A stretch of 64,000 bases of DNA from Athripsodes cinereus (Eukaryota > Arthropoda > Insecta > Trichoptera > Leptoceridae). Both the position numbers and the translations under genes were made by a program. This document shows positions 35,321-44,765 of this stretch, in pieces (within the stretch, counting starts at the first letter, position 1; every line of letters starts with the position of its first letter). The notes beneath the pieces were generated by a model. It was not told the origin of the DNA. It made no database searches and was given only the letters and a program-made list of their open reading frames with translations. The stretch spans positions 20,225,447 through 20,289,446 of the forward strand of contig OX388319.1 in the NCBI GenBank assembly GCA_947579605.1. The letters run 5' to 3'.

Positions 35321-36190
35321 AATATTTTGTAAATGCAAGCTCTAAGCCACTGCACTTTCAGCACCAAACAAATCACGGCGCTGTTTAATAATTCACATTA
35401 TTCATAGTGAAGAGGATCGATTCACGGCAACAAAAGGTAATTTACATTTGATTAATAATAAAAACATCAAGATACAATTTAGATTATACCTTTTACCACA
35501 GGCTAAACGTTTTGATTAACCTTGTATTGGTGTAAGCCATACCAAAATAAATTGCAAACGTTTGCAAAAAGTTACATTGACACAAATATTAATATAATAT
35601 GTTGGTAACAAAGACATTATACATAACAAGATGTTGCACTTTTTGACCAAATCAAGCAAAAATATTCTTTCCTCCATCGAACTTTGGTTTATATATTCCT
35701 ATGAAAAAATATGGAATACTATGCAAGATAGTAATTGTTGGGGTGGTGTCCCTGTCTAGCATATTGTTTCTACATTATAAAATCATATAATTTTAGTATG
35801 TACCTATATAAATAGTACAACCATATTTTAGAAAAGGATAGCACTCTAACATTTACTGTCTCCGGTAGTACGCTTTTTCTTAGAAATCTACATTTGTTAT
35901 GAATAATGTATATGGTTTGTACAAACATACATGCACAACCATAGAGCAACGAATCAATAGATGGTATTTATAATTATTTTAATCAAATTCATCATAGTGC
36001 CTAGGCACTACATTTTACATACTTTTGTCACTTTTCCTAAAACTGCTATAGTTGGCATTAATCAATCAAGTGGATTCTCGATTTCTTGTGTCTAAGCACT
36101 TTTAGTCAGATTAATAATTAAAAAAACAAGTTTTTTGTATTTTCGATATGAAATTCACAATGATTTTTTTGCACAGGACACCAGTAGGTC
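35321..36190. other. AT-rich non-coding sequence
   Basis: 35364-35400 has CACGGCGCTGTTTAATAATTC, perhaps a LINE 3' end scrap. Nothing else. Confidence 0.45.
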
Positions 36191-36300
36191 TAGTCAAAAC
36201 ACATTTAAGCGTATAATACACAAGTAGCTACGAAAATTGACACGTTCTCGTAACGCCGTCTACATCCGAACGAAAACGTAACGCAAATGTGTTTTGACTA
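36191..36300. mobile_element. Palindromic TA-flanked MITE (family G), 106 bp
   Basis: Begins GTCAAAACACATTTAAGCGT at 36193 and ends with ACGCAAATGTGTTTTGAC at 36298, with TA on both sides, as for Tc1/mariner-type duplications. Related copies at 38127-38310 and 47214-47310. Confidence 0.75.
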
Positions 36301-36464
36301 CAGGCCCAGAAATATTCTACAACAAATTTTCAGAGAAGGAAAAAAATTATAAATTATGATTATTCCTCTTTCTTCGATTCATACTGATTATTGTGAAGTG
36401 TGAAGGTGTTAAATTTGGGCTCGTTGCAAATGTAAATTAATTTAATTTTCAAAAATATACTTAC

Positions 36465-36493
36465 AAGAATCGCTTGCGTACGACTTGATGTGT
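36465..36493 (-). other. Weak candidate micro-exon on the minus strand
   Basis: On the minus strand, TACTAAT and a pyrimidine-rich TTTTTCTTTCCTTGTAAG precede 29 bases that are followed by the strong donor GTAAGTATA. The acceptor is AAG rather than CAG/TAG, which is uncommon. Reading frames give nothing recognisable. Chance is a real alternative in this AT-rich sequence. Confidence 0.15.
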
Positions 36494-37116
36494 CTTACAA
36501 GGAAAGAAAAACATTAGTATCATAATGGTATGTAATAAAAAAGTGTAGGTAATATTGTTTTAAATTTTGGTACATTATTTTCTGAGAAAATTAGCACTGC
36601 GTTACTGGTCTATATCATACAGGTCAATGATTACAGTGTTCATTTTGGCTAACAAGACATTCTCAAGAAAGACATGTCTTAAGTTGAACCGATCTTATGC
36701 GAACTATTTGTAAACATGTAATATGATCTCTTAGAATTTGATATTCTTTATACTAAATATTTCATTGTTATTATTATTTTAGTATGGGCATATTATAGAA
36801 TATTGTTGCATGAATTTGAATATTTTGTTTGTTATTGGTATTATTGATACATAATACATATTATCTAAATTATACGCATCACTATCATTTTAGAGTATCA
36901 GATTTTATTACCAATAATTATTATATATTATGATTCATACTAAATAGTAAATAAATATCTGTACTATTTATTAGACACCTACTTTATAAGCTGTGTCTGA
37001 TTCATCTATCATTTAATCCTCTCCGATATGATAAAATATATACAAATATTTCATATTATTTTTTCGAGTCTTTTGTAAAAGACAAGTATTCGTAAAACGA
37101 ATACATTTGCTGCTAC

Positions 37117-37240
37117 TACTACTATACCATCACGGCATATCCCACAATTGTGATAGCCAGCAGATCAGCTGCATGCAATAAACGTGCAAGCTGTTCTCTT
37201 CATATCAAAAAAAAATTAAGACATAACACTCAGACACAGG
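37117..37240 (-). repeat. Family R repeat, partial
   Basis: Starts with a CTACTACTACTA run and ACCATCACGGCATATCCCAC, continues AGCCAGCAGATCAGCTGCATG; the head half is lost after AAGACATAACACTCAG. Confidence 0.75.
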
Positions 37241-37469
37241 ACATATTGAAAGGACCCTCCACACACACGAATATCTCAGGAGTCAAAGACTCCTATTTGT
37301 CCGCACTTGCAAACAAAAAAAAATGTCCTCACGGGTGAGCCACGTGGGCAGCCTGAATAGCCGGCCGGCCAAATCCGCCTCATGGGAATCTATTAAACTA
37401 CTGTAAAACTTTCAATATCCCCTTGAGGAAGAGAAACACTAATATTTATGTTTTTTTATTAAAATAATA

Positions 37470-37612
37470 CATGGATCCGAAATGCACACATAGACACAGA
37501 ACAGTTTGAAAAAAGTCATTCTTCATTATGCCCTGGCCGGGACTCGAACCTGATGGGACCTCGTGCTTAAAGACAAAAACGTTTCTTCCTTGCCATACCA
37601 ATCATTTACGAC
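37470..37612 (-). mobile_element. tRNA-derived SINE (SINE-A), head part
   Basis: On plus: AAAAAAGTCATTCTTCATTATGCCCTGGCCGGGACTCGAACCTG, then GACCTCGTGCTTAAAGACAA: the reverse of the SINE-A head, with box B GGTTCGAGTCC. The distal body is truncated at about 37470. Confidence 0.75.
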
Positions 37613-37789
37613 CGATACGAAGATAAATATCGTCTTTTTCAATAGCTAATCGCAAATACATGTTTATAATATTAACTTTACATTATAACAGACTATTATC
37701 AACTGTTTTTGTTAACATTATCTATGATTTATGTCGCACAATCAGACATCATAATGTTCATACTAAACATTTATGTTTTCCACTTTCAG

Positions 37790-37820
37790 GCACCAATGGG
37801 CAATTATCAGCAGCATTATA
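37790..37820 (+). other. Candidate 31-nt micro-exon
   Basis: A textbook exon layout in short space: TACTAAAC (branch-point-like) at 37761-37768, a pyrimidine tract ending CACTTTCAG at 37789, 31 bases starting GCACCAATGGGC, then the donor GTAAGTGT at 37821. The exon is less AT-rich than its flanks. One frame reads APMGNYQQHY, another TNGQLSAAL. The length (31) is not a multiple of three, so it would shift frame unless neighbours compensate. If real, the window is inside a large intron of a plus-strand gene whose other exons are not seen. No gene could be named. Confidence 0.38.
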
Positions 37821-38126
37821 GTAAGTGTATCATTTGTTATTAATAAAGTAATAAACACAATACATGTTTTTATAGAAAGCGTTATTGTTTATTGGCATAT
37901 TGTATTATAGGAGTTTTGTCGATGCAAAACCCACTAGCCTAAGGCTAACTGTTATTATAAAGACTTAACCTATAGCACCCTGAGATTAGATTAATCGAAC
38001 AATTTTTTATTTCAAGATTTTTGTGTAAGTGAAAAAAGTCCGAAGAAGGGGAGGTTCAAACAAGGATATTTCAGGACCCTACTATATGAATCTCACCTTA
38101 ACTACTTAAATTAGTTTCAGCGGCTG

Positions 38127-38310
38127 TAGTCAAAACACATTTTAGAGTTATGTAGTCGTTCGACTTTAGGAGACTTTGCGAGAAAATATCAATTTCGTAA
38201 CTATAATACACACGTTTTTGTGTATTTTAGCTACGAAAATTGTTACTTTCTCGCAAAGTCGTTTATAGTCGAACGACTACATAACGCTAAATTAAAATGT
38301 GTTTTGACTA
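38127..38310. mobile_element. Palindromic TA-flanked MITE (family G), 180 bp
   Basis: 38129-38308 is almost a perfect palindrome: GTCAAAACACATTTTAGAGTTATGTAGTCG inverted at the right end, GACTTTGCGAGAAA inverted as TTTCTCGCAAAGTC, centre near CACACGTTTTTGTGTA. TA flanks both ends. It is longer than the 36191 copy by an internal segment. Confidence 0.8.
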
Positions 38311-38514
38311 CGGCAGCAGGAGAAATAAAAAAAATATATCTTTATTTATTCTTTTTGCGCTTTATCATTATGCAACATTCATGTTTTTAGCAATACTCAA
38401 ATAGGTATTAGACGAATAGGATTGTGTCTAATTTCGAAAGACTTGTACATATGTATGTATGTATGTATATAATATATGTATTTTTTATTGACCAGATTGG
38501 TTTGAGAGATATCA

Positions 38515-38625
38515 CAATCTAACGATAAACTTACATTGAATTGTATAACTGATAATTTTACGACTTTTGTAATTATTAATATGGTAATCAATGTACATTA
38601 ATAAAAAGATAAATGAATCAAATAA
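38515..38625 (+). repeat. Family T repeat
   Basis: AACGATAAACTTACATTGAATTG, TAACTGATAATTTTACGAC and AATCAATGTACATTAATAAA match 13640-13780. Confidence 0.5.
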
Positions 38626-39011
38626 ATATGCGAGATCTACATGTGTGGTTCTCAGAGCTTTAGAGGTTAATATTAGATCTAACTGTGGTCAAATTAGCAC
38701 ACGATAAAATATTACGGAAACTTGTTCTTATTAGTAATAGCCACGCCATTATAATAATATTATTCTCTTACATTAAATATATGTATGTATTTACATTATG
38801 TATCTGTTTTAAATTATATATCATTCTAAATACTACCTACTTTCTTACATACTATATATGCTTATTCTCACCTGGTGATTACTAATAATAAATAGAATCG
38901 TAGATGATCGATAGTTTGAAAATGAAAGAATCTTGAACATACAATTCAAATATTAGGGGTCAAATCCTGCTGTACATCTATTCGTGACATATATGTATAT
39001 TCATTAATTCA

Positions 39012-39085
39012 TATCATCGCGTAATGTTTCATACGTGGGGTAGCCAGCGGACCAACTACTTGTTGTCATCTTCATGCTAATATAT
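39012..39085 (-). repeat. Family R repeat, tail only
   Basis: CATACGTGGGGTAGCCAGCGGACCAAC is the conserved tail block. Confidence 0.55.
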
Positions 39086-39141
39086 TATTATATATTATTT
39101 CATATTGCATAAAAACATACTTAATTATGTTATATATATAT

Positions 39142-39496
39142 AGGATTTTGGATGTCAGATGGTATGAACATGTTACAAATGATGCTGTGCGCCGGCGCAC
39201 CCAGCAGAGACCTGTAATCTACGTAATACAAGAGAGACGATGGTCCTGGCTGGGACATGTTTTGAGAATGCCCAATGATAGTTGGCCAAAAAGAGCACTG
39301 TTCTTCCGTCCGCAGGGGTTCCGTAGGCCCGGGCGTCCCTCTTTCACAATACAACGTTCCTATGACAACGATATCAGAGCGCAAGGAATGTCGTGGGAAG
39401 AGGTGACGCAATTGGCACAGAGACGCTCTGAATGGAGGAGGCTGGTTTCTGCCCTGTGCTCCCGAGAGGAGCGTTGAGGGCGATGATGATGATGAT
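39142..39496 (+). mobile_element. RTE-like LINE, 5'-truncated
   Basis: AGGATTTTGGATGTCAGATG at 39143 to the GAT tail at 39496 nearly equals 4967-5322 and encodes the last 110 residues unbroken (RILDVRWYEHVTND ... LCSREER). It begins within a TATATATATATA run; a target duplication is not clear because of that run and the GAT/ATA overlap at the tail. Confidence 0.9.
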
Positions 39497-40388
39497 ATAA
39501 AGCATTTGTGTATGGCCATTTATGAGGCAGTCCAGACCTATCCATTAAACACATTTTCTCTAAATAGATAAAAGTAAGAAAAAGAACATTCTTTTGATTG
39601 TTCTGGACTCTAGTCTTCTTCTTCTGGTTATTAGATCATCGATCTGTTTGTTCGGAATTTGCAACGCTGAAGACCAGCTATCATTTCATGTCGGGCTTAA
39701 AGGTAAAAGTACCCATTAGAGTCTTATAAAATTGTGAGCTCTAACTCAATAAAGATTAAACAAAACAAACAAACAAACCCATAAAGTGACGCTTATGATG
39801 CATTGAAATATCAAGTCTAAATGATGAGCTTTGCAATTCATCCTGAATTTGTAAATTTTTATGATATCTTGAATCACCAATCAAAACACGTTCTATACGT
39901 TCAATGCTTTTAATTATTACAAAAATCGCTGATTGGCCATATATAGAAGATGCCCAATCATCTATTTATAAACAAAATTAGCTGTCACCACGCAATTACA
40001 AAATTTCGCAACAGGTTTCGAAGTTTATGTTGTCAAATTGCTAACTTGATCATAAATAAACAAACTTAGACCATCGATGTATTGAACTGACATTAATATT
40101 ATTTTGTCGCTCGTTTTGATTGATTTACTACAATCAGAACAAAAAATATTTCCTTGTTTAAAAATATGTACCTATTTGGTATTAGAAACCCAATCAAACA
40201 TTCATTTATTTGATTTGATCACAAACTTCTGTTTAAAAATATTACCTTAACCTTTAATATTGGCACAACACTTGTAGTCATATCAATAAATTGCAATTTC
40301 AAACTTATCATATCTTATAATATAAATTTGTTTCTATAATGATAGTTATTGCCTATAATATGTCATTACTAATCAATAAAATAAACTT
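39497..40388. other. AT-rich non-coding sequence
   Basis: Nothing recognised. Confidence 0.5.
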
Positions 40389-40457
40389 TACTCTATAGAG
40401 TATATATAGTTATATACTCTATATATACTCTATAGAGTATATATAGAGTATATAACT
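40389..40457. repeat. AT-rich palindromic microrepeat
   Basis: ACTCTATAGAGTATATATAG units repeat in both orientations; can form cruciforms. Likely slippage-derived. Confidence 0.6.
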
Positions 40458-40629
40458 TAATATAGGTAATAAAAAAGGCGGTTTTATAGCCTTTAGGCAA
40501 TTTCGTACAACCAACCAGTTGTATAAGTGTGAAATATGTTTTCAATTATATACAAATATGTATTAAGAAAAACGGACATAAATAGTTATTGTCTTTTGGG
40601 TACTCTACGTACAATAGTATTGTAAAAGA

Positions 40630-40775
40630 CTTTTTAGTTGGTCTTGAGAAAGACCGTTGGCTTCTGCCCAACGTTTCAACCTGACATCAGCTGGGGCATA
40701 GAGGGGCGGTGGCAGGCTTCGGCGACGCCGGTGTCGTGAGGGCGACAGGCGTCGATGAGCGAAATCTACTCTCGT
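40630..40775. repeat. GC-rich repeat remnant of unknown type
   Basis: GGTCTTGAGAAAGACCGTTGGC forms a hairpin-like head and is shared with about 3033. Then GCCCAACGTTTCAACCTGACATC (reverse: GATGTCAGGTTGAAACGTTGGGC) and a CG-rich block with GGCGACGCCGGTGTCGTGAG. No coding frame. May be part of a Penelope-like or other retroelement; not provable here. Confidence 0.35.
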
Positions 40776-40907
40776 TACTCTTTATAAAACTTTACATTTT
40801 CTGTACATCTATATGAATCAAGATTACCTATTGCTTCCACTTTGCGTTGTTAAGAAGAACGTTAAAAACTAAAAGGAATATATTTCAAATACAATAATCT
40901 CTCTATA

Positions 40908-41040
40908 TATCACGATATATCCCACAAGTGTGGTCGTCAGTGAACTAACTACATATAATAAACATTCATGTTGTCCTCTCCTTGTCAATAAAAAATAAAG
41001 GGATGTATGATAGATGGCACAACTAATCGCTCAATTGAAA
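40908..41040 (-). repeat. Family R repeat, partial
   Basis: TATCACGATATATCCCACAAGTG and TGTCCTCTCCTTGTCAATAA match; followed within 50 bp by a copy in the opposite orientation. Confidence 0.65.
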
Positions 41041-41084
41041 ATGTTAATAGTCGTATGTTTTCGTCACAATGATTTCCGCGGAGG

Positions 41085-41310
41085 TCTTGCTCTTCCACTC
41101 TTTTCCGTAGGTTTTATAGTATACTGTGAAACGCAGATGTTCGAAAAAATAAAGACATTTTACATCCAAACTCAGCGACGAGGTTTGCAACCCATCCTGA
41201 ATGTCTTAATTTTTATTGGCACGGGGAGGACAGCTTGAATGTTAATTACGTGCAGCTGGTCTTGCGGCAACCCAAGTTGTGGGATAAATGTCGTAAGGGT
41301 ATAACATAAT
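41085..41310 (+). repeat. Family R repeat, near full length
   Basis: CTTGCTCTTCCACTCTTTTCCG, ATGTTCGAAAAAATAAAGACATT, CTCAGCGACGAGGTTTGCAACCC and the tail GGCAACCCAAGTTGTGGGAT. With the copy at 40908 it forms a head-to-head inverted pair. Confidence 0.75.
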
Positions 41311-41854
41311 ATAGTAAAGTCGTATTCGTGATACTTTACAATCACCTCCCTTTTACATGACACTCGACAACTTAAAAATACCATAGCCATAAACTCAGTT
41401 GCCTAATTATATTGTTGAATTGTTCGATAATTACAATGATCTCTACTGATACTAACTTGGTGGTAGTAGTTTGCTGTCCTTAATTTTAGTATGACAGATA
41501 TAATAATAATAAATTATAAAGTTCCGGTTCACTTCCTGCATTTTCATATTATTATTATTATTTAACTCTTACTTACTATACCTATATGTACCTATGCACA
41601 AGTTAATAATTGTATGTATAAAGGAGAACAGTGTTTTGGTATTTCAAATTTTCGCAAAGGTAATGCATATTTAAACTTGGCTAACTAGACATATCTAAAT
41701 TTAACCGTGAATAAATTAAATAACTTAACCCAAAAATATTTAAAGTTGATATTTTCAACCGACGGTACTTGGTGGAAATTCATGTTGAATTAATTAAAAT
41801 AAAACACTTATTTGTAGTATATCCACGGTGACTTTTTATTGGACGCGAGCCGGA

Positions 41855-42299
41855 TTTCCCCAATATCGTTAAAAGGCAAATGCTGGAGATGTTTTTCTTA
41901 AAATCCGTCCACAACGGTACTCTATTTCAATTGTTTGTTACCACTGTCTTAACTACCTCTTTTGTTTTGCTACCCAATGACATACTATATATATTTGTTA
42001 CCTCCCCAATATCGTTAAAAGGCAAATGCTGGAGATGTTTTTCTTAAAATCCGTCCACAACGGTACTCTATTTCAATTGTTTGTTACCACTGTCTTAACT
42101 ACCTCTTTTGTTTTGCTACCCAATGACATACTAGGTATATATATTTGTTACCTCCCCAATATCGTTAAAAGGCAAATGCTGGAGATGTTTTTCTTAAAAT
42201 CCGTCCACAACGGTACTCTATTTCAATTGTTTGTTACCACTGTCTTAACTACCTCTTTTGTTTTGCTACCCAATGACATACTATATATATTTGTTACCA
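41855..42299 (+). repeat. Three tandem copies of a 146-150-bp unit
   Basis: CCCCAATATCGTTAAAAGGC recurs at about 41858, 42004 and 42154. The units are essentially identical apart from a GGTA insertion near the end of the second unit, so the triplication is young. A frame of about 35 codons inside each unit stays open (GGAGATGTTTTTCTTAAAATC onward), giving a false 93-codon ORF. Confidence 0.9.
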
Positions 42300-42327
42300 A
42301 CCTGTAATTTCTTTACTTTTCGCCAGC

Positions 42328-42363
42328 CTGATGATGAGAGCGGAAGCTCTTGAAAGCCGGCTC
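42328..42363 (+). ncRNA. Hammerhead-ribozyme-like motif, copy 1
   Basis: CTGATGA, then a GAGAGC-GGAA-GCTCTT hairpin (stem II), then GAAA, then the self-complementary AGCCGGCT in the place of stem III, then C at the cleavage position. Stem I pairs only two bases here. The T-T next to the core in stem II departs from the usual G-C. Confidence 0.4.
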
Positions 42364-42523
42364 GCGTCCAATAAAAAGTCACCGTGGATATACTACAAAT
42401 AAGTGTTTTATTTTAATTAATCCAAAAATATTTTGTTATGTTTGATTAAAAATAAAAACTTGATTCACAAAACAGTTTGTTAAAAAAGGCAACTAATATT
42501 TGTTAATCAGCAGGGTTAATCTA

Positions 42524-42665
42524 AATCGTGTTGAGCACATTGAACAGGAGAGCATGCATGAGGAATTGACAGTGACGGAAGCGAAAGATGTATGCAAGTG
42601 GCGCTCGATCCTTTCTGCCCACCCCGCGAGGGAAGCGGCGTGGTGGTATGTAAATATGTATGAAT
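42524..42665 (+). mobile_element. LINE-B 3' end fragment
   Basis: TGTTGAGCACATTGAACAGG, GAGCATGCATGAGGAATTGAC, GAAGCGAAAGATGTATGCAAG and TTTCTGCCCACCCCGCGAGG are the last 45 codons and 3' end, closer to the 25390 copy than to the 50640 copy. Confidence 0.75.
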
Positions 42666-42667
42666 GT

Positions 42668-42842
42668 ATGTAATCTAAATACGATCTTAATCTTGTATTG
42701 ATCTTAATACTACGACGCGCGAAGTGACTGCATTACCAATAACGCGGTAGTTGTAGCACCAGCACGGTAGTATTTTTTAATATAATCTCTTCGCGCATCA
42801 TAGGGCTAAGATCAAGACAAGATTAAGATCGCATTTATATTG
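42668..42842. mobile_element. Palindromic MITE, about 170 bp
   Basis: ATACGATCTTAATCTTGTATTGATC at the left is inverted at the right as GATCAAGACAAGATTAAGATCGCAT; CGCGCGAAG/CTTCGCGC pair further in. Class undetermined. Confidence 0.65.
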
Positions 42843-43347
42843 TGTTAAGGGAAACCTTACAAATTTTTCATCAATCCGAATATTGTCTAATCTCCTAATG
42901 TTATTTTTATTTTATTTTTCAAATCGCAGCTTTTTTACTACTTACCTGGTACCTAGTCAATATGCCTCAATAGCATTTAGCATTTAAATAATTTTAAACA
43001 GGCGTAAAGTTACAACAATATATTACCTCTGTTTGTGGGTAAGGTCTAAAAGTTGTAACAGCAATTATTATTTGTTTGTTAGAACGACTAATTGTGACAT
43101 TTCAAAGCAACAAATTGGAACAATGGATCTCTATGATTAAGATGTAACTCAGTCAGGTCCAAGCTTTATTCCTTATTTTTGAGTACACCTGATTGTGTTT
43201 ATTATATTGTAGATATCTGTGTATGCCAAACCGCACACAGTCACTTATGTTATTACTCTTATTTGTATACATATACCTGTCTATGTTATTATAAATTGAT
43301 TTTTGATCAGAAATAGTTACGCGTGTGTCCGGCAACCGGTTATTGTC
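42843..43347. other. Non-coding sequence
   Basis: Nothing recognised. Confidence 0.5.
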
Positions 43348-43522
43348 ATTCCGATCCAATATATCGATGATACAATTCTAATTTGCAACATATCTAATTC
43401 TTATTATAATTCCGATCCAATATATCGATAATACAATTCTAATTTGCAACATATCTAATTCTTATTATCATTCCGATCCAATATATCGATGATACAATTC
43501 TAAATTGCAACATATCTAATTC
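43348..43522. repeat. Tandem repeat, 61-bp unit, 2.9 copies
   Basis: ATTCCGATCCAATATATCGA starts at 43348, 43409 and 43470; units differ by only a few bases. Directly abuts the LINE-B fragment at 43522. Confidence 0.9.
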
Positions 43523-43985
43523 ATCACGTCGTTTCCCTGTCGTGGTAGTCAGACAGGATCGAGCTCCACTTATTCCTATCTTTGCGTAAACTTTTCTCTT
43601 CCGTCACCATCATACAATTTTTCATACTTGTTGTCCTATTACTTACTTTAGTATGGTTCGGTGTGTTGATAAATCTTAACTCATGTGGGCTGCGTCATAT
43701 CCTCTACAGCATTACATCCAGCGCTGACAGCCAATTCACCGCCTCCGGTCCTGCTTCATGGATGTCCTGCAGGTCCCGCTGATTTTTTTTAGATTAAATT
43801 AGGTACTCTCCTATTCAATGTGCTCAACATCTATCCGTCTCATAGCGTCAGGTTTATAATATTATGATTTTGCCTTCAAATTCTCTGATGGCCACGTCTC
43901 TAAACACCATTAGGTACTCTGAGCCATGTATATATTTATTATTTAATTCATTCTATCCAATATGTTACACATGAATCATTAAAAA
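43522..43985 (-). mobile_element. LINE-B C-terminal fragment, interrupted
   Basis: 43522-43628 (CATCACGTCGTTTCCCTGTC, AGACAGGATCGAGCTCCACTT, TCACCATCATACAATTTTTC) and 43803-43985 (CTCCTATTCAATGTGCTCAAC, GGCCACGTCTCTAAACACC) are collinear parts. The 174 bp between them (43629-43802) is GC-richer, with CAGCGCTGACAGCCAATTCACC and ATGGATGTCCTGCAGGTCCC; its reverse frame reads DLQDIHEAGPEAVNWLSALD, unrecognised but probably a separate transposon scrap. Confidence 0.7.
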
Positions 43986-44254
43986 ATAGCCCTCTGCGAA
44001 TTTCCCGACAAAAAAATAATAATTCTATTATTTTCTGTATTCTATAAAAGGCAGATATTCATAACTCTGGGTTTAATTCTGTGGTGATCTCTTGTTTGCT
44101 TGTTTTTTTATTTGTTTTTGTTTGTTTATTTTTTATTTTGTTGTTTTGAATATTGTGAATATTATGTTGCTATGTATAAATTGTTTCTCTTTGCACATCG
44201 CATTGGCCAAAAACTGTAATGATGTGCAATGGTAAATTTAAAGAGAATAATAAT
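43986..44254. other. AT-rich non-coding sequence
   Basis: 44180-44260 ends in a (AAT)n run and may be a LINE tail. Confidence 0.4.
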
Positions 44255-44400
44255 AATAATAATAGAATGGTTTAATACCTAAGAGTCTGTCAAACAATCT
44301 CAGAAAACTGGGAGTAGATGACAGGCTCAAATACAGCATGCAGAAGGCCGTACTTCTATCGTCCACCAGGATAGTAAGAAGGTTTTTGTCCCTGTAGCTC
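44255..44400 (+). mobile_element. Possible LINE ORF end
   Basis: The frame 44279-44398 reads SLSNNLRKLGVDDRLKYSM, then QKAVLLSSTRIVRRFLSL and a stop, similar in style to the L--NL--LGL-D-LY--MQKA-IL-T--IVR-FL ends of insect retroelements. A low-confidence match from memory of style only. Confidence 0.35.
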
Positions 44401-44639
44401 TGTAAGTGATCTCCCATGATTGTACTATTTCATAGAACATCATGGAAGAATCAACTCGAATAATGTTGGGGTTCTACATTTGAATATACCTAAATTTATT
44501 TTAATATTTTATGGTTTTTGTTTTTTGTTATTATTTTAATATGTTTTATTTAATTTTACTGTTAATCTTATATTGTGTTCAAATGTAGAATCTAATAATG
44601 TTTTGTTTAATAAATGAGATAATAATAATAACGAAAAGA

Positions 44640-44765
44640 CATTCACCATCTTCAATTCCACCCACTTTTAATGTCTTATTTTTTATTGACAAGGACAGGA
44701 CGACTGCCATGTTTATTACGTGGGGATTGTCGAATGACTATCCCACTTATAGAAAATACCGTACG
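44640..44765 (+). repeat. Family R repeat, partial
   Basis: CACTTTTAATGTCTTATTTTTTATTGACA, ACGACTGCCATGTTTATTACGTG and GACTATCCCACTTATAG match with decay. Confidence 0.6.

Larger units (their letters stand above)
41742..42421 (+). mobile_element. Palindromic element with hammerhead-like core (family H, copy 1)
   Basis: Order on the plus strand: block CCGACGGTACTTGGTGGAAATTC (41758-41780), left arm 41789-41853, three tandem units (41855-42299), TTTACTTTTCGCCAG, hammerhead-like core 42328-42363, right arm 42357-42421. The 65-bp arms are exact reverse complements. Copy 2 (61616-61806, minus) has the same order without the tandem units, and its arms differ in sequence but are also complementary to each other. 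No coding capacity. It could be a Penelope-like terminal repeat derivative, a ribozyme-bearing non-autonomous retroelement, or a DNA element that picked up a ribozyme-like motif. Confidence 0.65.

Noticed and set aside
40389..40457. Replication origin or regulatory palindromes
   Set aside because: Simple TATA/CTATAGAG microrepeat, explained by slippage.
40690..40712. Second hammerhead type motif (reverse GATGTCAGGTTGAAAC)
   Set aside because: CTGATGT lacks the required A after G, and no stem II can form between the core boxes.
42026..42307. 93-codon open frame
   Set aside because: It is only the read-through of the triplicated non-coding unit and repeats itself.
43348..43522. Regular repeats as a CRISPR array
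   Set aside because: The units are directly adjacent with no unique spacers, and the sequence is eukaryotic.
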